Positions 25,145 to 33,656 of a DNA stretch of 33,656 nt are shown one piece after another. Both the position numbers and the translations under genes were made by a program. The notes below the pieces were generated by a model. That model worked only from the letters and a program-made list of their open reading frames with translations, ran no database searches and had not been told where the DNA came from. Numbering within the stretch: the first letter of the stretch is position 1; the number at the start of each line of letters is the position of its first letter. Source of the stretch: Cellulomonas sp. (GTDB taxonomy: Bacteria; Actinomycetota; Actinomycetes; Actinomycetales; Cellulomonadaceae); assembly GCA_017882855.1 (NCBI GenBank), contig JADGOR010000013.1:1-33656 (forward strand). The letters run 5' to 3'.

Positions 25145-26265
25145 CCACGCCCGATGATCGTTCCGACGTGACGTCCACGTCCAGTGCCGCCGTCGCGCCT
25201 GACGACGCCGCGGCAGTGGTCGCCCGACTTTCCGTGGTGGACCGGTTCCTGCCGCTGTGGATCGGTGCGGCAATGATCGTCGGGCTGGTCCTGGGCCGGG
25301 TCGTGCCGGGCCTGGCCGATGTCCTGGATGCCGTGAAGATCGGGACGACGTCGCTGCCGATCGCTCTCGGGCTGCTGCTGATGATGTACCCGGTGCTGGC
25401 CAAGGTCCGCTACCGCGAGATCGGTCTGGTCACCGCCGACCGCCGCATGATGGCCGCGAGCCTGCTGCTGAACTGGGTCGTCGGTCCGGCCGTCATGTTC
25501 ACGCTGGCCTGGCTGCTGCTCCCGGACCAGCCTGCCTACCGCACCGGCGTCATCCTGGTCGGCCTGGCCCGCTGCATCGCCATGGTCCTGATCTGGAACG
25601 ACCTCGCTTGCGGGGACCGCGAGATGGCGGCCGTCCTGGTCGCCCTGAACGCCGTCTTCCAGGTGCTCACCTATGCCGTGCTCGGCTACTTCTACCTGCG
25701 CGTCCTCCCCGGCTGGCTGGGTCTGGCCACCACCGACCTCAACGTGTCCATGGGCGGCATCGCCGTCATCGTGCTGATCTTCCTGGGGATCCCGCTGGTC
25801 GCCGGATACCTCACTCGCACCCTCGGGGAACGGGCCCGCGGCCAGGAGTGGTACGAGACCAGGCTGCTGCCGCGGATCGCCCCGATCGCGTTGTACGGAC
25901 TGCTGTTCACCGTCGTCGTCCTGTTCGCCCTGCAAGGCAAGACGATCACCGGCCACCCGCTGGACGTCGCTCGCATCGCCCTGCCGCTGCTCGGCTACTT
26001 CGCCATCATGTGGTTCGGCGGAGTGGGCATCGCCCGGTGGCTCGGCCTGTCGTACGCACGTACCGCGGCGCTCGCGTTCTCCGCGGCCAGCAACGACTTC
26101 GAGCTGGCGATCGCGGTGGCCATCGGGGTGTTCGGGGTGACCAGCGGCCAGGCCCTCGCCGGGGTCGTCGGCCCGCTCATCGAGGTGCCCGTGCTCGTCG
26201 GCCTCGTCTACGTCGCACTGTGGCTGCGCGGTCGACTGACCTGGCCGCAGGCCACCGCCCGCTAG
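25141..26265 (+). CDS. acr3: Arsenite efflux transporter ACR3
   Basis: Ten-helix transporter (374 aa) of the BART superfamily that exports As(III). Residues essential in Corynebacterium Acr3 are present: Cys145 in GLARCIAMVLIWN and Glu321 in ASNDFELAIAVAIGVFG. Their 176-residue spacing is the same as in that protein. The 30-residue N-terminal tail is acidic and Ser/Ala-rich. It is coupled to arsR by a 4-bp overlap. No arsC reductase is seen nearby. Its TAG stop is embedded in CTAG that also holds the stop of the convergent reductase. Confidence 0.95.
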   Translation: MTTPDDRSDVTSTSSAAVAPDDAAAVVARLSVVDRFLPLWIGAAMIVGLVLGRVVPGLADVLDAVKIGTTSLPIALGLLLMMYPVLAKVRYREIGLVTADRRMMAASLLLNWVVGPAVMFTLAWLLLPDQPAYRTGVILVGLARCIAMVLIWNDLACGDREMAAVLVALNAVFQVLTYAVLGYFYLRVLPGWLGLATTDLNVSMGGIAVIVLIFLGIPLVAGYLTRTLGERARGQEWYETRLLPRIAPIALYGLLFTVVVLFALQGKTITGHPLDVARIALPLLGYFAIMWFGGVGIARWLGLSYARTAALAFSAASNDFELAIAVAIGVFGVTSGQALAGVVGPLIEVPVLVGLVYVALWLRGRLTWPQATAR

Positions 26266-27287
26266 TCCCCCGTCACCCACTCGGTCCCGTGCACGGCGTG
26301 CGGCTCGATGGCGGCGATCTCCCCGGCGGTGAGCGGCGGCGCACTCAGCGCGCCGACATTCTGCTCGAGCTGGGCCACACTGCTCGCGCCGATCAGCGCC
26401 GAGGTGATCCGCTCGTCGCGCAGCACCCAGCTGAGCGCGAGCTGCGCGAGGGACTGGCCGCGGCCGACGGCGATCTCGTTCAGCGCGCGGGCCCGCTCGA
26501 GGTACGTCGCGTTGACCTGCTTCCCGCTGAGGAACTCGGCCCGCGCAGCGCGTGAGTCCGTCGGAACCGAGCCGTCCAGGTAGCGGTTGGTGAGCAGCCC
26601 CTGGGCGAGCGGCGAGAACGCGATCGAGCCGACCCCCGCGTCGCCGATGACGTCCAGCAGTCCCTCTTCCGGCCGGCGGTCGAACATCGAGTAGCGCGGC
26701 TGGTGGATGAGCAGCGGCGTTCCGAGATCGCGCAGGATCTCGATCGCCTGCCTCGTCTCCTCGGGACCGTAGTTGGAGATCCCCGCGTAGAGCGCCTTGC
26801 CCTGGCGCACCGCGGTGTCGAGGGCGCCCATCGTCTCGGCCAGCGGCGTCGTCGGGTCCGGGCGGTGGTGGTAGAAGATGTCGACGTAGTCCAGGCCCAG
26901 CCGGGTCAACGACTGGTCGAGCGAGGCGCGCAGGTACTTCCGCGAGCCCCAGTCACCGTACGGACCGGGCCACATCCCGTAGCCCGCCTTGGTCGAGATC
27001 ACCAGCTCGTCGCGGTACGGGCCCAGGTCGCTCGCGAGCAGCCGGCCGAAGTTGTCCTCGGCCGCTCCCGCTGGTGGGCCGTAGTTGTTGGCCAGGTCGA
27101 TGTGGGTGATGCCGAGGTCGAAGGCCCGCAGCACGATGGCGCGCTGCCGCTCGAGCGGCGTCGGCTCGCCGAAGTTCTGCCAGAGCCCGAGCGAGATCGC
27201 CGGCAGGTCCAGGCCGCTGCGTCCACAGCGGCGGTACACCATGGAGTCGTATCGATTCGACGCAGCGAGGTACGGGTCGTGGCTCAT
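26262..27287 (-). CDS. gpr: YghZ/Gpr-type aldo/keto reductase
   Basis: NADPH-dependent aldo/keto reductase (341 aa) very similar to E. coli YghZ, an L-glyceraldehyde 3-phosphate reductase that also detoxifies methylglyoxal. Near-identical blocks: YRRCGRSGLDLPAISLGLW, FDLGITHIDLANNYGPPAG, ISTKAGYGMWPGPYGDWGSRKYL, VDIFYHHRPD and FSPLAQGLLTNRYL. Catalytic Asp/Tyr are in DLANNYG, Lys in STKAGY and His in YHHRPD. The ATG at 27287 lies six bases after TAGTCT, so a leaderless message is likely. It faces acr3 tail to tail and the two stop codons overlap. Confidence 0.93.
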   Translation of the reverse strand: MSHDPYLAASNRYDSMVYRRCGRSGLDLPAISLGLWQNFGEPTPLERQRAIVLRAFDLGITHIDLANNYGPPAGAAEDNFGRLLASDLGPYRDELVISTKAGYGMWPGPYGDWGSRKYLRASLDQSLTRLGLDYVDIFYHHRPDPTTPLAETMGALDTAVRQGKALYAGISNYGPEETRQAIEILRDLGTPLLIHQPRYSMFDRRPEEGLLDVIGDAGVGSIAFSPLAQGLLTNRYLDGSVPTDSRAARAEFLSGKQVNATYLERARALNEIAVGRGQSLAQLALSWVLRDERITSALIGASSVAQLEQNVGALSAPPLTAGEIAAIEPHAVHGTEWVTGD

Positions 27288-27359
27288 GCGCCCAGACTAG
27301 AGGCAGGTGCGGCCGGGGCGACCTTCGATGCCGTCCCAGCGGGCCCCACCGAACGAGGC

Positions 27360-27388
27360 AGGGGCGCGGCCCCCTGGGCCGCGCCCCT
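27360..27388 (-). terminator. Hairpin terminator downstream of clpC
   Basis: Arms 27360-27372 and 27376-27388 are perfect 13-bp reverse complements around a 3-nt loop, 50 nt after the clpC stop and before the gpr promoter. No U-run follows, as is common in actinobacteria. Confidence 0.75.
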
Positions 27389-27437
27389 CAACAATCCTGC
27401 GCCCGCTAGGCGAGCCCAGCGCTCCGCCGCTCGCGGG

Positions 27438-30017
<2,580 letters not shown>

Positions 30018-30074
30018 CGTCACTCCCTGCGAGCGGCCGGCACCCCGAGGCGGTCTCCGGGTCTGACCACATCG

Positions 30075-30121
30075 ATGCTAACCGCGCGCAGAAGCCGAAT
30101 CGTCCGTGTTCGCCAGCGGCG
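30075..30121 (-). promoter_or_regulatory. clpC promoter with ClgR-box-like element
   Basis: CGCCAGCGGCG (30111-30121) matches the actinobacterial ClgR core CGCYNANRGCG at 10 of 11 bases, and on the minus strand is followed by AAC as the extended motif predicts. A TAGCAT -10 candidate lies at 30080-30075, 58 nt before the clpC start. The box would sit just upstream of the -35 region, where an activator acts. No consensus -35 is seen. Confidence 0.5.
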
Positions 30122-30175
30122 TGACGATGCCGCGGGTGAACCCTCGCGCGCGGCAGGTACGGCTCGCCCTCGGGC

Positions 30176-31027
30176 TCACAGCAGGACTTCTCCGGTGATG
30201 CACGTGACGGTGTCCCCACCGATCCAGATCTCCGCACCGATCTGCTCGACGTGCACCCGGCCATCCCGGCCCAGCGCAGTTCCCTGCGACACGACGTACC
30301 GAGCGGGCAGCACCCGGGCCGGGATCAGCCACCGGGCCAGGCCCGCGTTCAGGCTGCCGGTCACCGGATCCTCGGCGATGCCCAGGCTCGGCACGAACGC
30401 GCGCACCTCAACGTCGGCGTCGTGGCCGTCACTCTCGGGACCGACGACGTACGGGCCGATGACGCCGACGTCCAGGTCGCCCATCGCGGCCAGGTCCGGG
30501 TCGAGGTCGAGCACGGTGCGGGCGTCAGCCAGCACGACGCCGATCCACGGCACACCGTTGTCGACCCACTCGCACTCGCGGATCGCGTCGTCGGGCAAGC
30601 GCAGCGACCGGGCCACCTGGGCCCGGATCTGGTTCGAGACCGGCCCCGACCGTCGCAGCGGAGGCGCCACGAACGCCAGCCGACCAGCGGTCTGGCGCAA
30701 CCGGACCAGGCCGATCCCGCACTCCTGGACGATCGTCCCCGGACCGCTCGGCGTGCCCCCGGCCCCGAGCCAGGCGTGCGCGCTGCCGAGAGTCGGATGG
30801 CCGGCGAACGGCAGCTCGCCACCGGGGGTGAAGATGCGCAGCCGGTAGTCGGCGTCCGGGTGGTTCGGCGGCAGCACGAACGTCGTCTCCGACAGGTTTG
30901 TCCACCGCGCGAACCTCGCCATCTCATGGTCCGTGAGCCCGACTGCGTCCAGCACGACGGCGACCGGGTTCCCCAGGTACGGCGTTGCGGTGAACACATC
31001 GACCTGGACGAAGTCTCGAGTCCTCAT
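30176..31027 (-). CDS. PhzF-family isomerase/epimerase
   Basis: 283-aa member of the PhzF/diaminopimelate-epimerase fold. The catalytic Glu47 lies in TNLSETTFV. The two family glycine-rich loops are GGELPFAGHPTLGSAHAWL and GIAEDPVTGSLNAGLARWL. RLRIFTPGGE is also typical. PhzF itself isomerises a phenazine precursor, but most members have unknown substrates and no phenazine genes are near, so the name is structural only. The ATG at 31027 follows TACGGT by six bases (leaderless). It lies on the same strand as the hydrolase and the macro-domain gene upstream. Confidence 0.92.
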   Translation of the reverse strand: MRTRDFVQVDVFTATPYLGNPVAVVLDAVGLTDHEMARFARWTNLSETTFVLPPNHPDADYRLRIFTPGGELPFAGHPTLGSAHAWLGAGGTPSGPGTIVQECGIGLVRLRQTAGRLAFVAPPLRRSGPVSNQIRAQVARSLRLPDDAIRECEWVDNGVPWIGVVLADARTVLDLDPDLAAMGDLDVGVIGPYVVGPESDGHDADVEVRAFVPSLGIAEDPVTGSLNAGLARWLIPARVLPARYVVSQGTALGRDGRVHVEQIGAEIWIGGDTVTCITGEVLL

Positions 31028-31104
31028 GGCGTCACCGTACGCAGCACCCGTCGACACGTCTCCGGAGTTTTCGAGCGTCCAGGACGCCGGCTCGACCCGA
31101 GCCG

Positions 31105-32061
31105 TCAGGGCTCCGGGGCGGGCACTCGGTCGGTGAGGTGCCCGACGACGGCCGCCACCGTCCCGGGGTCAGCAAGGATCCGCTGGTGACCGAGCCCGTC
31201 GGTGGTGACCAGGCGGGCGTTGGGCCACGCTGCCGCGAGGGCCACGCTCACCCGGTACGGGGTCTCCTTGTCGGCGAGATCGTGCAGGACGAGCGTGTCC
31301 GGCATGCTGCCGTCCGCTCCCAGCGGCTCAAGATCGAAACCACTCATCGGCCGCTGGGTGAACTCCTCCAGGGCGGCCTGGAGGTGACGGCGCGCGCGGC
31401 CGGACAGCCGGAGCGTGTGCCCGAACTCGTCGAGGAGCTCGCCGAACTCGTGGTTGGGGGCGATGAGCACGAGGCGATCGGCGTGCAGCGAGGACCGGAC
31501 CACCTGGGAGGTGACCGTACAACCGAGCGAGTGCCCGACGACGCCGGCTGCGGGGCCGAATTCGCGCCCTGCGACATCCAGCGCCTCGATGAACTCCACC
31601 ACGGTCCCACGGCGGGGACCCATGAATGCCACGTCGGAGTCGCCGTGGCCGGGTGCGTCGAGGGCGACCACCCGGTGGCCGGCCGCGACGAGCGGTGCGA
31701 CGAATGCCCCGAGCTGGCCGCGCCAACCGCCCCACCCGTGCATGAGGTACACGACCGGGCCATCACCCCACACCTCCGCGACTGCGTTCCCACCGCGGGG
31801 CACGGGCAGCCGGACCACCGCGCCGGGGGACGGGCGGTAGTCCTTGCGGCGCCGCGCGGACGACGGCGGCGGTGTGCACCACAGCTCGAGGGCGCGCCGG
31901 TCGGCGGCGGCCGGCGACACGACCTCGAGGACCTTGAGAGACACCCGCAGCCAGGTCAGCCGAGCGACGGCCAGCACGCGGCGCCTGGTGCGACGGATCC
32001 GGGTGCGGGCTCGGGAGTAGGAACTCCCCGCGCGGGCTCGCACTTCCCCGTGACCGGTCAC
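31105..32061 (-). CDS. Alpha/beta hydrolase
   Basis: 318-aa protein with an Arg-rich N-terminal 45 residues, then an alpha/beta hydrolase fold. Oxyanion region is VYLMHGWGGWRGQ. The nucleophile elbow is GHSLG (VVGHSLGCTVTSQV). The Asp is probably in LVLHDLADKETPY and the His in DGLGHQRIL. Substrate unknown. The start is a GTG at 32061 that overlaps the stop of the small upstream reading frame (GTGA) and is the end of a 12-bp palindrome, GTGACCGGTCAC. A later start within the Arg-rich part cannot be excluded, since GGGAA lies directly against the GTG. Confidence 0.85.
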   Translation of the reverse strand: MTGHGEVRARAGSSYSRARTRIRRTRRRVLAVARLTWLRVSLKVLEVVSPAAADRRALELWCTPPPSSARRRKDYRPSPGAVVRLPVPRGGNAVAEVWGDGPVVYLMHGWGGWRGQLGAFVAPLVAAGHRVVALDAPGHGDSDVAFMGPRRGTVVEFIEALDVAGREFGPAAGVVGHSLGCTVTSQVVRSSLHADRLVLIAPNHEFGELLDEFGHTLRLSGRARRHLQAALEEFTQRPMSGFDLEPLGADGSMPDTLVLHDLADKETPYRVSVALAAAWPNARLVTTDGLGHQRILADPGTVAAVVGHLTDRVPAPEP

Positions 32062-32279
32062 TTCCCGACCGGCAAGACCCGCATCATCAGCGCTTTCGAG
32101 GCACGGGACACGCCGACGATCGCGGTGCCGTGCTGAGCGAGAGGCGCCGGCCCCACGCCGATCCTGGTCGCCACGAAGGCCACGCCCTGCTCAGATGCCC
32201 TGTCCACGCCAGGATTCTGGCACGGCTGTGCCTGGCTCGGTCGAGATTGGGCTCGGGCGGACGCTTCGAGGTCGTTCAT
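32058..32279 (-). CDS. Possible small protein, 73 aa, between macro-domain and hydrolase genes
   Basis: This frame starts with an ATG overlapping the stop of the macro-domain gene (ATGA) and ends with a TGA overlapping the hydrolase start (GTGA), filling the gap exactly. The second half (GVAFVATRIGVGPAPLAQHG to LMMRVLPVGK) uses mostly G/C third bases and is hydrophobic with basic residues; the first half is Ser/Gln-rich with weaker codon bias. I recognise no family. The double overlap argues for a coupled gene, the mixed codon use against it. Confidence 0.35.
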   Translation of the reverse strand: MNDLEASARAQSRPSQAQPCQNPGVDRASEQGVAFVATRIGVGPAPLAQHGTAIVGVSRASKALMMRVLPVGK

Positions 32280-32893
32280 CGGACGATCCGTCCGGCGGCG
32301 TCGGAAACCGCGTCGGAGATGGCAGCGAAGAAGGCTGCGAGCGCGTCGTCGCTGAAGAGTACGAAGCGGATCAGGTCCACTTCGCCGAGCCCCTGCGAGG
32401 GGAGGGCGGCGTCGTCGTCCGGCGGTGCGGCGGCGGCGGCGTCAGTCCGGTCGCGCGGCGGGACCCAGGCCCTGACCGCGGTCACCGCGACGCGCGCGAC
32501 GTCGTGCACGTCCCAGCCGTACACACCCGCGCCAACCGCCGGGAAGGCGACCGAGCGCGCACCCAGGCCGGCCGCGACGTCGAGCGATCGCGTGAAGCAG
32601 GACGCGAGCAGGGCCGGGTCGGTCTGGCCCGCGTGCCGGTTGGGACCGACGGTGTGGATCACCCAGCGCGCCGGGAGGTCACCGGCGCCGGTCGCGACGG
32701 CGTCGCCCACCGGCAGCCCGTGGGGCAGGCGGTTCCTCCGCAGCTCGCGGCACTCGGCCAGCAGAGCGGGTCCGGCAGCCGCGTGGATCGCGCCGTCCAC
32801 CCCGCCACCGCCGAGCAGCGAGGAGTTCGCCGCGTTGACGATCGCGTCGACACGCTGCCTGGTGATGTCCCCGCGGACGGCTTCGACCTTCAT
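32276..32893 (-). CDS. Macro-domain protein (ADP-ribose/O-acetyl-ADP-ribose hydrolase type)
   Basis: 205-aa macro domain: VEAVRGDITRQRVDAIVNAANSS, then the ADP-ribose-binding loop LLGGGGVDGAIHAAAGPALLAEC, VIHTVGPN, and the second loop SVAFPAVGAGVYGWDVHDVARVAV. The pattern matches YmdB-type proteins, which remove ADP-ribose or deacetylate O-acetyl-ADP-ribose. An insert rich in Asp and Ala (PRDRTDAAAAAPPDDDAALPSQ) precedes the last strand and helix. GGAG lies just before the ATG at 32893. It heads a probable unit with the 73-aa frame, the hydrolase and perhaps the PhzF gene. No ADP-ribosyltransferase gene is seen nearby. Confidence 0.93.
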   Translation of the reverse strand: MKVEAVRGDITRQRVDAIVNAANSSLLGGGGVDGAIHAAAGPALLAECRELRRNRLPHGLPVGDAVATGAGDLPARWVIHTVGPNRHAGQTDPALLASCFTRSLDVAAGLGARSVAFPAVGAGVYGWDVHDVARVAVTAVRAWVPPRDRTDAAAAAPPDDDAALPSQGLGEVDLIRFVLFSDDALAAFFAAISDAVSDAAGRIVR

Positions 32894-33015
32894 GGCTCCA
32901 GGGTGGACCAGGTTCGCGACTGGCGCGTCTCACGACCGCGGGCCACGCTTGTGCTTGCCGTCATGCGGAGTCAGGATGGTGGTCGAATCGTTACGACCCG
33001 AGCAGGGGAGCCCAG

Positions 33016-33656
33016 ATGAAGCAGCGCATGATCGGGAACCGGAGCGTCAGCACCATCGGCCTCGGTGGTATGCCGATGTCGATCGAGGGTCGCCCGGACG
33101 AGGCGCGGTCCCTCGCCACGATCCACGCCGCGATCGACGCCGGTGTGACGTTCATCGACACCGCGGACGCGTACCACCTGCTGCCCACCGACGTCGGGCA
33201 CAACGAGCTGCTCATCGCCAAGGCGCTGCGCCAGGCCGGTCTCGGGCCCGACGACGTCCTGGTGGCGACCAAGGGCGGGCACCGTCGGCCCGGCGATGGC
33301 TCGTGGTACATCCAGGGTGACGCCAAGTACCTGAAGGCCGCGTGCGAGGCCTCGCTTCAGCGCCTCGACGTCGAGGCGATCGGCCTGTACCAGTCCCACC
33401 GACCGGACCCGGAAACCCCCTACGAGGAGTCGATCGGCGCTATCCGCGACCTGCTGGACGAGGGCAAGATCCTGATGGCCGGCATCTCCAACGCGAGCAT
33501 CGACCAGATCCGACTGGCCCAGGAGATCCTCGGCGGTCGCCTGGTCTCCGTGCAGAACCAGTTCTCGCCGGTGTTCCGCGACAGCGAGCCCGAGCTCGAG
33601 CTGTGTGCCGAGCTCGGCATCGCCTTCCTGCCGTGGAGCCCGCTCGGCGGCATCGG
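33016..33656 (+). CDS. Aldo/keto reductase (partial, runs off right edge)
   Basis: First 213 residues of an aldo/keto reductase. IGLGGMPMSIEGRPDE, then the catalytic Asp/Tyr in TFIDTADAYH, Lys in LVATKGGH, His in LYQSHRPD, and GISNASIDQI and NQFSPVFRD follow the family order. The substrate cannot be told. The ATG at 33016 has AGGGGAG five bases upstream. It is divergent from the macro-domain gene. It is a different subgroup from the YghZ-type reductase at 26262-27287. Confidence 0.93.
   Translation, partial: MKQRMIGNRSVSTIGLGGMPMSIEGRPDEARSLATIHAAIDAGVTFIDTADAYHLLPTDVGHNELLIAKALRQAGLGPDDVLVATKGGHRRPGDGSWYIQGDAKYLKAACEASLQRLDVEAIGLYQSHRPDPETPYEESIGAIRDLLDEGKILMAGISNASIDQIRLAQEILGGRLVSVQNQFSPVFRDSEPELELCAELGIAFLPWSPLGGI

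Noticed and set aside
30176-31027. Phenazine biosynthesis locus suggested by the PhzF-family protein
   Set aside because: No phzA-G partners are near; most PhzF-family proteins are unrelated to phenazines.
32276-32893. Toxin-antitoxin or ADP-ribosylation defence module around the macro-domain gene
   Set aside because: No ADP-ribosyltransferase (DarT-like) or other toxin gene is visible; neighbours are a hydrolase, a PhzF-type enzyme and an aldo/keto reductase.

Overview
The window is very GC-rich, densely packed and has GTG starts, 4-bp stop/start overlaps and many start codons lying 6-7 nt after a TANNNT-like -10 box. Together with ClpC, a DisA/RadA pair, a short MutY without NUDIX domain and a Mycobacterium-type stand-alone ArgA, this points to an actinobacterium, probably a Micrococcales plant-polymer degrader (Cellulomonas-like; inference, no rRNA or marker phylogeny is available here).

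Positions 1-15.6 kb are a pentose-use island, all on the minus strand. Reading in the transcription direction: a LacI-family regulator (14624-15625), araB-araD-araA (14381-10403) coupled by 4-bp overlaps, a ChvE-GguA-GguB multiple-monosaccharide ABC importer (10111-6071) with a DeoR-family regulator at its end, and a YtfQ-YtfR-YtfT furanose-type ABC importer (3549 to the left edge, the permease cut off). The same 14-bp operator, TGTTAGCGCTAACA, occurs with 0-2 changes in front of araB, chvE and ytfQ and nowhere else that I found, which defines a three-operon L-arabinose regulon. In both importer operons a long hairpin separates the binding-protein gene from the ATPase gene. Between the two importers lies a scar: the last 92 codons of a second gguB copy abutting a decayed IS3-type transposase.

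Positions 15.6-19.7 kb hold proC, an ABC-2 export pair, its probable TetR regulator, and a secreted or membrane-anchored protein of unknown function. Positions 19.9-24.7 kb hold genome-maintenance genes: radA and disA (+), an unknown membrane-anchored protein (-), mutY (+) and argA (-), with a 9-bp tandem repeat between the last two. Positions 24.8-26.3 kb are an arsR-acr3 arsenite resistance operon, whose stop codon overlaps that of a convergent YghZ-type aldo/keto reductase.

Positions 27.4-33.7 kb hold clpC (with a ClgR-box-like element upstream and a terminator hairpin downstream), a PhzF-family isomerase/epimerase, a macro-domain protein, a possible 73-codon gene and an alpha/beta hydrolase linked by overlapping start/stop codons, and the 5' part of another aldo/keto reductase running off the right edge. 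I saw no tRNA, rRNA, CRISPR array or prophage. Nothing here is a clearly new defence or biosynthetic system; the most informative signals are the arabinose regulon, the paired intra-operon hairpins, the permease/IS scar, the leaderless-start architecture and the candidate ClgR site.
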